Positions 1 through 6,049 of a stretch of 6,856 nt of DNA are shown piece by piece. Under the pieces are notes generated by a model. It worked only from the letters and a program-made list of their open reading frames with translations. It searched no databases and was not told the DNA's origin. How positions within the stretch are numbered: position 1 is the first letter of the stretch; the number at the start of each line of letters is the position of its first letter. Origin of the DNA: Acidobacteriaceae bacterium (GTDB taxonomy: Bacteria; Acidobacteriota; Terriglobia; Terriglobales; Acidobacteriaceae); assembly GCA_003167305.1 (NCBI GenBank), contig PMTP01000062.1, positions 3,262 through 10,117 on the forward strand. Reading direction: 5' to 3'. The translations under genes were made by a program, and so were the position numbers.

Positions 1-848
1 GCGACCTTTCCACCGAGGCCGGCGAGGATTTCGGTGAGTTTGCCGCCGCGGCCCAGCTCCTGGCCTACGGTGCGGTTGCGGCTGAGCGAGCCGGTGCAAG
101 TGAGGACCAGGTCGCCGACGCCGGAGAGGCCGGCGAGGGTCTCGCGGCGGCCGCCGCAGGCTACGGCGAGGCGGGTGATCTCGGCGATGCCGCGAGTCAT
201 CAGGGCCGCGGCGGAGTTATAGCCCAGGCCGACTCCGGCAGCGACTCCGGCGGCGATGGCGATCACGTTCTTAAGCGCGCCGCCGAGTTCAACGCCGATG
301 AGATCGTTGCTAGTGTAGAGGCGGAGTGTTTCCGAAGAGAATTCGGTCTGGATGCGGGTGGCAATGGCGGCGTCGCGGAAGGCGACGGTGAGGGCAGTGG
401 GCTGGCCCTGGGCAACTTCCAGCGCGAAGCTGGGGCCGCTGAAGGCGCCGATGGGGAGGGTGAGGCCGACTTCGGCGAGGCTGGTGGCGATGACCTGGGT
501 CATGCGCAGGTAGGTGTGGTCCTCGATGCCCTTGGTGGCGCTGACGATGATCTGGCCGGTGTGAAGATGAGGGCCGATGCGGGCGAAGGTGGAGCGGAGA
601 AACTCCGAGGGAACGACGGAGACGACGATCTCGGCGTTGGCTACGGCGGCGTTGTCACCGGTGATGGCGACCTCGGGCGGGAGGTGAAAGCCGGGAAGGA
701 AGAGCCGGTTTTCGCCGTCGGCGATGATCTCCTGGGCAAACTCGGGGCTGTGCGCCCAGAGCGAGAGCTGGTGTCCGCCGCGGCGGTGAAGCGAAAGGGC
801 GATGGCGGTTCCCCATGCGCCGGAACCTAAGACGATAATGCGGCTCAT
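1..848 (-). CDS. gpsA: NAD(P)-dependent glycerol-3-phosphate dehydrogenase, C-terminus cut by window edge
   Basis: This cytosolic enzyme reduces dihydroxyacetone phosphate to sn-glycerol-3-phosphate, the backbone for phospholipids. Translating the minus strand from the ATG at 848 gives 282 residues with no stop before the window edge; the family is usually about 330-340 residues, so roughly 50 are missing. Residues 8-13 (GSGAWG) form the N-terminal dinucleotide-binding loop. SATKGIE (103-109), SGPSFALE (137-144), the ELGGALKN segment with the expected catalytic lysine (K193), NSAAALMTRGIAE (211-223) and the GLSGVGDLVLTCTGSLSRNR stretch (240-259) follow in family order, and none looks damaged. 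The start ATG overlaps the plsY stop as ATGA, so it is probably translated by coupling from plsY. No separate promoter was seen. The identification is firm. Confidence 0.96.
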   Translation of the reverse strand, partial: MSRIIVLGSGAWGTAIALSLHRRGGHQLSLWAHSPEFAQEIIADGENRLFLPGFHLPPEVAITGDNAAVANAEIVVSVVPSEFLRSTFARIGPHLHTGQIIVSATKGIEDHTYLRMTQVIATSLAEVGLTLPIGAFSGPSFALEVAQGQPTALTVAFRDAAIATRIQTEFSSETLRLYTSNDLIGVELGGALKNVIAIAAGVAAGVGLGYNSAAALMTRGIAEITRLAVACGGRRETLAGLSGVGDLVLTCTGSLSRNRTVGQELGRGGKLTEILAGLGGKV

Positions 849-1486
849 GCGGACTTCCTTTTGCCCAGGCGGGATTCCGTGCCGGCGATCAGGCGGCGGA
901 TGTTCTGGTGGTGCTTGACGATGATGATGAGGGCGACGGCGATCTCCACAGCGATGAAGAACGGGGGGCGGTCGCCGTGGACCAGGAAGGTTGCAAACAA
1001 GGGAAAGCTGGCTGCGCCGAGGATGGAGGCCAGCGAGACATAGCGGCTGATCGCCAGAACCACAAAGAAGACAGTGATGGCGGCCAATGCGGCCAGTGGC
1101 GTGGCAGCCAGGAAGACGCCGAAGCCGGTGGAGACGCCCCTGCCGCCGCGGAAGTGGAGCCAGACGGGAAAGACGTGGCCGAGGACGGCGCAGAGAGCGG
1201 CGAGAGCTTCAGCCTCGTACAGTTTGTCCAGAGGGCAGTTGTGCAGCAGCAGGCCTCCGAGCAGCGCGCCCAGCCAGACGGCCGAGCAGCCCTTGAGCAT
1301 ATCGAGCAGGAAAGTGGCCGCGCCCAGGCCCTTGCCCCCGGCGCGCAGTACGTTGGTGGCGCCGATGTTGCCGCTGCCTGCCTGGCGGATGTCCTGATGG
1401 CGAAAGAGGCGTACAAGCAGGTAGCCGGTGGGGATGGAGCCGAGCAGGTAAGAGGCGGCCACGATGAGCAGAGTTGCGAGGACCAT
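845..1486 (-). CDS. plsY: Acyl-phosphate:glycerol-3-phosphate acyltransferase PlsY
   Basis: An integral membrane enzyme that transfers the acyl group of acyl-phosphate to position 1 of glycerol-3-phosphate, the first acylation in the PlsX/PlsY route. From the ATG at 1486 the product is 213 residues, near the family norm of about 195-215. All three family motifs are present: SGNIGATN (38-45), the GHVFPVWLHFRGGRG region (103-117) and HHQNIRRLIAGTE (192-204). Hydrophobic segments lie near residues 1-24, 54-80, 95-110, 120-147, 150-170 and 175-191. The conserved glycine-rich loop reads GGRG where many relatives have GGKG, a conservative change. A GTG at 1513 would add nine residues. I prefer the ATG because family members begin about 10-15 residues before GSIP, but neither start has a good ribosome binding site. 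Its TGA overlaps the gpsA ATG, so its product uses the substrate made by the next gene. Confidence 0.95.
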   Translation of the reverse strand: MVLATLLIVAASYLLGSIPTGYLLVRLFRHQDIRQAGSGNIGATNVLRAGGKGLGAATFLLDMLKGCSAVWLGALLGGLLLHNCPLDKLYEAEALAALCAVLGHVFPVWLHFRGGRGVSTGFGVFLAATPLAALAAITVFFVVLAISRYVSLASILGAASFPLFATFLVHGDRPPFFIAVEIAVALIIIVKHHQNIRRLIAGTESRLGKRKSA

Positions 1487-1502
1487 AACGAGAGAGAGTT
1501 TA

Positions 1503-1517
1503 GCAGGTGCCACCTGC
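1503..1517. repeat. 15-bp interrupted palindrome at the plsY start
   Basis: GCAGGTG and CACCTGC are perfect complements around a single central base. The element covers the alternative GTG start of plsY at 1513 and lies 17 bases before the preferred ATG. It could be an operator or an mRNA hairpin near the start, but a match this short may be chance. Confidence 0.4.
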
Positions 1518-1573
1518 GGAAGGGGGACAAGAGCATTTTCGCTTCAATTGTTGACATTACGAGTGCGTTGAAG

Positions 1574-1639
1574 GTGGCTTTTACTTCCACCCCAGCGACG
1601 AAGACCTGTCGCTGGGGACCCCGTTGAGGAAAAAGCCAC
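1574..1639. repeat. Nested inverted repeat, possible dispersed palindromic repeat unit
   Basis: The outer arms are GTGGCTTTT (1574-1582) and AAAAGCCAC (1631-1639), a perfect 9-bp match. The inner arms are CCCCAGCGAC (1590-1599) and GTCGCTGGGG (1608-1617), a perfect 10-bp match with an 8-base loop. Folded together they give a long, bulged, cruciform-like structure. It lies between the cyclic-nucleotide-fold gene and plsY, in DNA with no credible gene. Neither strand has a clean run of T directly after the strong inner stem, so it is not a textbook terminator. From memory, similar sequence recurs between genes in acidobacterial genomes; only one copy lies in this window, so the repeat status is inference. 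Confidence 0.6.
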
Positions 1640-1650
1640 TTTGCTGTTTG

Positions 1651-1671
1651 GATTCTGTAAACACCAGAATC
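1651..1671. repeat. 7-bp inverted repeat with 7-base loop
   Basis: GATTCTG (1651-1657) and CAGAATC (1665-1671) pair perfectly. The repeat lies about 85 bases past the stop of the cyclic-nucleotide-fold gene on the minus strand, next to the larger nested repeat. No T-tract follows on the minus strand, so terminator function is doubtful. It may belong to the same intergenic repeat unit. Confidence 0.4.
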
Positions 1672-1757
1672 GAAAATGCTGTAGCTGTGCAGGCAGACTT
1701 CCCTTCGGGCCGCCATCGACTTATGGGATGGTGCTGGAGGCCAAGGACGCGCTGATC

Positions 1758-2171
1758 TTAAGGGTTGGACAAGGCGTGGCGGGCGGAACGGACCTCAGCG
1801 GCCAGTACCTCAAGAATCTTGAGCGCCATCAGCGGATTGGTTTGCATCAAGCTGGTGAAGTCGTCGCGCGAGACGAAGCTGAGGCACGCGCCGCTGCGGG
1901 CTACGGCGGTGAGCGTGTAGGGTTCGCCGCTGATCAGCCCCGGCAGACCGAGCAGCGAGCCGGCAGACGCCAGCATTTGCATCACCTGCTCGCCGCTGGG
2001 CGAGGTCATGGTGAGGGTGAGCTCGCCCTGGTTGAGAATATAGAGGCCGGCAGGGATTTCTCCCTGGCGGAAGAGAACGCGATCTCCGCCGCAGGAGATG
2101 GGGTTGGAACCTTTTTCGAGTGTCAGGATCAAATCCGGATCGGCGACGAATGCAGACGGGTCAAATTTCAC
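1758..2171 (-). CDS. Small Crp/Fnr-type cyclic-nucleotide-binding-fold protein without DNA-binding domain
   Basis: A 137-residue cytosolic protein that is almost entirely one cyclic-nucleotide-binding beta-barrel (about 15-105) plus a C-terminal helix (about 112-133). Barrel hallmarks are LFRQGEIPAGLYILNQGELTL (33-53), the glycine at the start of GSLLGLPG (71-78) and ACLSFVSRDDF (95-105). The cassette that usually binds the ligand phosphate (a Gly-Glu pair and, about ten residues on, an Arg followed by Ala or Ser) is replaced by GSLLGLPGLISGEPYTLTAV, with no such Arg. Cyclic AMP binding is therefore doubtful; an FNR-like sensory or protein-contact role is possible. No helix-turn-helix follows, so it is unlikely to bind DNA alone. 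I chose the GTG at 2171 because TGGAGG lies six bases upstream; an ATG at 2264 would add 31 residues unlike the family. It is divergent from the phosphatase gene. Confidence 0.85.
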   Translation of the reverse strand: MKFDPSAFVADPDLILTLEKGSNPISCGGDRVLFRQGEIPAGLYILNQGELTLTMTSPSGEQVMQMLASAGSLLGLPGLISGEPYTLTAVARSGACLSFVSRDDFTSLMQTNPLMALKILEVLAAEVRSARHALSNP

Positions 2172-2177
2172 GAGCGG

Positions 2178-2183
2178 CCTCCA
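2178..2183 (-). promoter_or_regulatory. Shine-Dalgarno site fixing the GTG start at 2171
   Basis: On the minus strand TGGAGG ends six bases before the GTG at 2171, which is near-ideal spacing. This is why the shorter 137-residue product is preferred over one starting at the ATG at 2264. Confidence 0.7.
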
Positions 2184-2402
2184 AGGATGAAAACGGGGAA
2201 TGAATGGGCAATAAATGAATCTGATGGCCTGTGAAGCTATGGTTTCATCGCTGGGGGCTTGCATTTGGTGATGGGCGTCACATATTGATGGTTAAATCTG
2301 AAGGCGGAAGAGTCGACGGCGCACAGATCGCCTTTCATCAGGCCGTGGAATTCAGTAAGATTTGTAGAGTGAATGGGGAGGTTACACCCCTGGGGTCCGT
2401 CG

Positions 2403-2414
2403 AAAATCGATTTT
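2403..2414. repeat. 12-bp perfect palindrome AAAATCGATTTT
   Basis: A self-complementary A/T-flanked ATCGAT core lying 28 bases before the -35 box of the candidate phosphatase promoter. It could be a regulator site or simply an AT-rich palindrome arising by chance. Confidence 0.35.
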
Positions 2415-2430
2415 GGTGAGCGGAAAAATG

Positions 2431-2460
2431 TTGGGTTCCATTGTATATCTCATTTATAGT
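2431..2460 (+). promoter_or_regulatory. Candidate sigma-70-type promoter for the phosphatase gene
   Basis: TTGGGT (2431-2436) as a -35 box and TATAGT (2455-2460) as a -10 box are 18 bases apart. They match the consensus at four and five of six positions. The region is clearly more AT-rich than the surrounding genes. Transcription would start near 2467, which leaves almost no leader for an ATG at 2475 but about 115 bases for the ATG at 2583. Confidence 0.5.
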
Positions 2461-2466
2461 GAGATA
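2446..2466. promoter_or_regulatory. Inverted repeat overlapping the -10 box, possible operator
   Basis: TATCTCA (2446-2452) and TGAGATA (2460-2466) are perfect complements separated by seven bases. The candidate -10 box TATAGT lies in the spacer and the first base of the right arm. That placement suits a dimeric repressor that would block RNA polymerase. No regulator gene that would bind it is recognisable in the window. Confidence 0.5.
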
Positions 2467-2582
2467 GATGGGAAATGGTTTTCGCTGCGACGATCTGCAT
2501 CAGGCTTTGCTGTTACGCCCTTCGCTGCATGACTGGCTACCGGAAAGGCATTTGGCAGCGTCCTTGCGATATAGTTATCTGG

Positions 2583-4541
2583 ATGATTCCTCGCATCTTC
2601 AAGGCATTCACTTTTCTGCTGCTCGCCGGCTGGGCGCCGTTGGCGCTCACACAGGCTGCCGCACCCGATCCGGGCCGCGCCAATCCGCGCAACGTGGACG
2701 CCACCCAGTTCGGCGACATTGTCGGTCTCGGCCCCAACTGGCTCTTCGCTCCGGGCGACAATCCCGCCTGGGCCTCGCCCGCCTTCGACGACAGCGGCTG
2801 GAAGACTGTCTCAGCCGAAAAGCCGCTGACCGACTATGGCTATCGCGATCTCCACTTTGCCTGGTATCGGATTCACATCCATCTGCGCCCCGGCACGCGC
2901 AACCTGATGGTCGGGACCATGGGCATCGCGGGCAATTACGAGGTCTACGCCAACGGCGTCCGCCTGGGAGGCAGCGGCAAAATGACGGAGCGGCTGCTCT
3001 CCGCGCAAGAATCACTGGTTTCCTATGCCATTGCCGACAATCAGGTTGGAGAGCGCGGCGATCTTGTTCTGGCCATTCGCTGCGCGGTCAACTGGGGTTC
3101 GAGCATGGGCCGCGGCGCCAGCACTCCCCTCAATTCCCAATCCGTCTACCTCATCAGCCGTGAGTCGGCGCCGCCCCTCGCCAGCTATGTGGCAGCCCAC
3201 CAGGGCGGACCGGGGCTGCTGCTGTCCATCCTGGCCCTGCTTGCCGGCGTGATCTCGTTCGCGCTCTATTTTGCGCTGCAAACCCAGCAAGAATATCTGG
3301 CAATCGGTATCTATCTGCTCGCCGACAGTCTGATGGAGGCTCTGCAGCTTTGGCTCAATGCAGTCAGGTACTCCTTTCCTGCCCACGTTCTCGATTTTGT
3401 TCTCGTGAGCGTCCTGACGATTACGCTCATCGAATTCGTGCGTCTGGTGCTGCATATGCCGCGCACGCGCTGGCTGCTCGCGTTGGAGGTGGTTTGTTCG
3501 CTGGTTTTCCTGTTGACTCCGCTTCACACCGTGGGAATCATTTCGAACACGCTCAATTCGGTGTTTTTTATACCTGTCCTGGTGATGAAGATCGTTCTGC
3601 CGGTGATGCTGATCAGGGGCCGGCTCAGGGGTAACCGGGAGGCCGGCCTGCTGCTCGGTGCAATTCTCATCAGCGCCCTGGCCGACTATTGGTATTTCCT
3701 CCGCAATCTGGCCTATTACGCGCGTCTGAACTCGCTGCTTCCCTATCTTCCCTTTAACATTCCCCTGGGGAGCTATTGGGTCACTTTTTACCAGGTCGGC
3801 GAATTCTTTTTCGACCTCTTCATTCTGATCTTCCTGGTGCAGCGCACGGTTCGCATCGCCCGCGAACGCAACCGCGTCGCCGCCGAACTGGAAGCCGCCC
3901 GCAGCACCCAGGAGCTTCTGCTGGCCCGCTCCGCGCAACCCACGCCGGGCTTCCACGTCGAGACGATCTACTATCCGGCGAGCGAAGTGGGCGGCGACTT
4001 CTTCCTGGTCGCCTCAATGCCCAATCGCGGCCTCCTGGCCATTGTCGGCGACGTCTCCGGCAAAGGCTTGCTGGCCGCCATGCGCGTGGCTATGATCCTG
4101 GGCGTGCTGCGCCGCGAAGACTGCCTGGAACCCGCCGCAGTGCTGCACAACCTCAACGAGGCCCTGCTCACGCAAGGCGAATCCGGCTTCACTACCGCCT
4201 GCTGCGTTCAGGTCGAGCCCGACGGCCGCTACACCGTGGCCAACGCCGGCCACATCTCCCCTTACATCGACGGCCTCGAAGTGGCAACCCCGCCGTCCCT
4301 GCCGCTTGGCATCGCACCCGATCAGCAGTACGCATCGATCACCGGCAGCCTTGCCGCAGATCAAAGAATTGTGCTGCTCTCGGACGGCGTGGTCGAGGCG
4401 CGCTCTTCGGCCGGCGAACTGCTGGGCTTCGAACGGCTGGCTCAGCTCACGCTCAAATCGGCGCGCGAAATCGCCGACACAGCCAAGGACTTCGGCCAGG
4501 AGGACGATATCACCGTGCTCACGCTGGCCCGCACGGCCTGA
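2583..4541 (+). CDS. Membrane receptor-type SpoIIE/RsbU-family serine phosphatase
   Basis: A predicted PP2C-type phosphatase that would dephosphorylate a phosphoserine regulator, classically an anti-sigma-factor antagonist, on receiving an external signal. From the ATG at 2583 it has 652 residues. Order: signal peptide (MIPRIFKAFTFLLLAGWAPLALTQA); an extracytoplasmic jelly-roll-like domain (about 45-195); about seven membrane segments (about 210-420); a short coiled linker containing AAELEAARSTQELLL (433-447); and the phosphatase domain (about 460-650). Its metal-site motifs are intact: VGGDFF (469-474), GDVSGKG (489-495), NAGH (554-557), LLSDGVVEA (598-606) and DDITVLTL (641-648). The layout resembles 7TMR-DISM receptors. 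An in-frame ATG at 2475 would add 36 residues before the signal peptide, so 2583 is preferred, although no strong ribosome binding site is seen at either. No anti-sigma or STAS partner is adjacent. The gene converges on ftsK. Confidence 0.9.
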   Translation: MIPRIFKAFTFLLLAGWAPLALTQAAAPDPGRANPRNVDATQFGDIVGLGPNWLFAPGDNPAWASPAFDDSGWKTVSAEKPLTDYGYRDLHFAWYRIHIHLRPGTRNLMVGTMGIAGNYEVYANGVRLGGSGKMTERLLSAQESLVSYAIADNQVGERGDLVLAIRCAVNWGSSMGRGASTPLNSQSVYLISRESAPPLASYVAAHQGGPGLLLSILALLAGVISFALYFALQTQQEYLAIGIYLLADSLMEALQLWLNAVRYSFPAHVLDFVLVSVLTITLIEFVRLVLHMPRTRWLLALEVVCSLVFLLTPLHTVGIISNTLNSVFFIPVLVMKIVLPVMLIRGRLRGNREAGLLLGAILISALADYWYFLRNLAYYARLNSLLPYLPFNIPLGSYWVTFYQVGEFFFDLFILIFLVQRTVRIARERNRVAAELEAARSTQELLLARSAQPTPGFHVETIYYPASEVGGDFFLVASMPNRGLLAIVGDVSGKGLLAAMRVAMILGVLRREDCLEPAAVLHNLNEALLTQGESGFTTACCVQVEPDGRYTVANAGHISPYIDGLEVATPPSLPLGIAPDQQYASITGSLAADQRIVLLSDGVVEARSSAGELLGFERLAQLTLKSAREIADTAKDFGQEDDITVLTLARTA

Positions 4542-4581
4542 TGCAATCGATCCACACGAAAAGCGGAACGCAGGGACTACA

Positions 4582-4598
4582 CATCGAGTTACTCGATG
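4582..4598. repeat. Hairpin with the ftsK stop codon in its loop
   Basis: CATCGAG (4582-4588) and CTCGATG (4592-4598) form a perfect 7-bp stem around a three-base loop. That loop is the ftsK TAA stop codon (minus strand, 4591-4589). The hairpin sits in the 47-base gap between the convergent phosphatase and ftsK genes and their 3' ends. No T-tract follows on either strand, so it is at best a weak or bidirectional 3'-end structure. Confidence 0.45.
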
Positions 4599-6049
4599 GC
4601 GGTGGAGGCAACCTCATGCAGCCAGCCGGGCGCTTTGAGCAGTTCACGGGGGCGGGTGCCGTCGGCGGGGCCTACTAACCCGTCGCGCTCCATCAGGTCG
4701 ATCAGGTGGGCGGCGCGGCCATAGCCGATGCGCAGGCGGCGCTGGAGCAGCGAGGTCGAGGCCTTGCCAAACTCGAAGACTAACTGCACCGCGTCGTTGA
4801 AGAGCGGGTCGTTTTCGTCGGGGTCGGGGTTAGAGCCATCGACACTAGCGCGCTCATCTTTCCCGGAGGGCGATTCGAGGAAGCCTTCGACGTACTCGGC
4901 CTGTCCCTGGGCCTTCCAGAAGCCGACAACCGCCGCGGTCTCCTTTTCACTGACATAAGGGGCGTGCAGGCGCATCAGGCGGCTGGTTCCGGGCGGCAGG
5001 AAGAGCATATCGCCGCGCCCCAGCAGAGCCTCGGCTCCGTTGGTGTCGAGAATGGTGCGCGAATCGACCTTGGTGGCCAGGCGGAAGCTGATGCGGGTGG
5101 GGATATTGGCTTTGATGAGGCCGGTGATCACATCGACCGAGGGGCGCTGCGTGGCCAGGATGAGATGAATGCCGACGGCGCGGGCCATCTGCGCGAGGCG
5201 GGTAATAGATTCCTCAACATTCGCGCGGTCGAGCATCATCAAGTCGGCCAGTTCGTCGATGATGATGACGATGAAGGGGAGCGGCTCTTCGTCGTCGGCG
5301 GCGTCGGAGAAGAGCGAGGGCATGACGCCCTCGAATAGCTTGTTGTACTGGTCGATGTTGCGCACGCTGCGCGAGGCGAGCAGCTTGAGGCGGCGCTCCA
5401 TCTCGCGGACGGCGTTCCTGAGCGCGTTGGCGGCGAGTTTCGGCTCGGTGATGATGGGAGTAAAAAGGTGTGGAATACCTTCGTACATGCCCAGCTCGAC
5501 GCGCTTGGGATCGACGAGAATGAGGCGGACCTGCGCCGGCGTGGTGCGGTAGAGCAGGCTCATGATCATCGCGTTGATGGCGACGGATTTGCCGCTTCCC
5601 GTGCTGCCGGCGATGAGCACGTGGGGCATGGCTGCCAGATCGGCGGTGCGGATGCGGCCGTTGATGTCCTTGCCCATGGCGATGGTGAGGCGGGATTTGG
5701 CTTTGTGGAACTCTTCCGACTCCAGGCAGTCGCGCAGGTGGATGGTCTCGCGGCGGTGGTTGGGAACCTGAATGCCAACGGTGTTCTTGCCGGCCATGCG
5801 CTCGATGAGGATGCTTTCGGCGCGCATCGCGAGGCAAAGGTCGTCGGCAAGGCCGGTGACGCGGCTGTACTTGACGCCGGCTTCGGGCTTGAACTCGTAG
5901 GTGGTGACCATTGGGCCGGGGTTGATCTGGACGACCTGGCCACGGACGTCGAACTCGGCGCATTTTTCCACCAGCACGCGGGCTTCGTCGCGCAGTTCGT
6001 CCTCGCGGACGGCCTGGGGACCGTCGCCGGGGTTGAGCAGCGTGCTGGT
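4589..6049 (-). CDS. ftsK: FtsK/SpoIIIE-family DNA translocase, N-terminally truncated
   Basis: FtsK is a hexameric ATP-driven motor at the division septum that pumps chromosomal DNA and aids dimer resolution. The open frame gives 486 residues; the first ordinary start codon is the GTG at 5977 (462 residues, numbering used here). Present are the alpha-domain part (about 1-115), Walker A GSTGSGKS (124-131), Walker B FIVIIIDELADL (235-246), ATQRPSVDVITGLIKANIPT (275-294) and a winged-helix gamma domain (about 390-447) of the type that reads polar chromosome sequences. Homology continues upstream of 5977 through VREDELRDEAR and probably TSTLLNPG, then meets TAG at 6050-6052. Full-length FtsK is commonly over 700 residues, with four N-terminal membrane helices and a linker; those are absent, replaced by opposite-strand peptidase sequence. 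The motor looks intact, so the break is recent or an assembly artefact. Confidence 0.93.
   Translation of the reverse strand, partial: TSTLLNPGDGPQAVREDELRDEARVLVEKCAEFDVRGQVVQINPGPMVTTYEFKPEAGVKYSRVTGLADDLCLAMRAESILIERMAGKNTVGIQVPNHRRETIHLRDCLESEEFHKAKSRLTIAMGKDINGRIRTADLAAMPHVLIAGSTGSGKSVAINAMIMSLLYRTTPAQVRLILVDPKRVELGMYEGIPHLFTPIITEPKLAANALRNAVREMERRLKLLASRSVRNIDQYNKLFEGVMPSLFSDAADDEEPLPFIVIIIDELADLMMLDRANVEESITRLAQMARAVGIHLILATQRPSVDVITGLIKANIPTRISFRLATKVDSRTILDTNGAEALLGRGDMLFLPPGTSRLMRLHAPYVSEKETAAVVGFWKAQGQAEYVEGFLESPSGKDERASVDGSNPDPDENDPLFNDAVQLVFEFGKASTSLLQRRLRIGYGRAAHLIDLMERDGLVGPADGTRPRELLKAPGWLHEVASTAIE
5970..6049. repeat. 10-bp inverted repeat flanking the ftsK/peptidase junction
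   Basis: ACCAGCACGC (5970-5979) and GCGTGCTGGT (6040-6049) are perfect complements 60 bases apart. The left arm is inside the reliable ftsK sequence; the right arm is inside the stretch where ftsK and the peptidase meet. It may have contributed to the rearrangement or be chance in GC-rich DNA. Confidence 0.35.

Larger units (their letters stand above)
1487..1757. other. Non-coding stretch between plsY and the cNMP-fold gene
   Basis: About 270 bases with no credible gene. It carries the palindrome at 1503-1517, the nested inverted repeat at 1574-1639 and the 1651-1671 inverted repeat. No convincing minus-strand promoter for plsY was seen. Because the upstream gene reads the same way, read-through into plsY is possible. 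Open frames that cross this stretch run out of the antisense or shifted frames of the neighbouring genes and are not believable. Confidence 0.7.
2172..2582. other. Divergent intergenic region between the cNMP-fold gene and the phosphatase gene
   Basis: About 410 bases if the phosphatase starts at 2583, or about 300 if it starts at 2475. It holds the ribosome binding site of the minus-strand gene, a 12-bp palindrome at 2403-2414, a candidate plus-strand promoter at 2431-2460 and an inverted repeat at 2446-2466. The short open frame at 2231-2419 resembles no family I recognise and has no clear ribosome binding site. No clear minus-strand promoter was seen. Confidence 0.6.

Noticed and set aside
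1551..1556. Perfect TTGACA on the plus strand
   Set aside because: No matching -10 box lies 16-18 bases downstream and no plus-strand gene follows, so it is taken as chance.
1590..1617. Rho-independent terminator at the strong inner hairpin
   Set aside because: The stem is strong, but neither strand has a T-run directly after it. The A/T bases are part of the outer stem, and the unit lies about 140 bases past the nearest stop codon.
908..1627. 239-residue open frame on the plus strand opposite plsY
   Set aside because: It is antisense to a clearly recognised plsY with all family motifs. Its composition (Gly, Glu, Asp, Gln, Ala-rich) is typical of shadow frames in GC-rich genes, and it resembles no family.
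889..1716. 275-residue minus-strand frame overlapping plsY and the intergenic repeat
   Set aside because: It is a shifted frame of plsY extended through the nested repeat, low in complexity (Ser, Ala, Pro), with no domain.
1641..2234. 197-residue plus-strand frame opposite the cNMP-fold gene
   Set aside because: It is antisense to a gene with a clear fold and a good ribosome binding site, and has no recognisable domain.
3012..3956. 314-residue minus-strand frame within the phosphatase gene
   Set aside because: It is antisense to the membrane and linker part of the phosphatase; its polar Gln/Asp/Glu-rich composition mirrors hydrophobic codons on the other strand.
3776..4678. 300-residue plus-strand frame overlapping the phosphatase 3' half
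   Set aside because: It is a shifted frame of the phosphatase domain, Arg/Pro/Gly-rich, running past the real stop.
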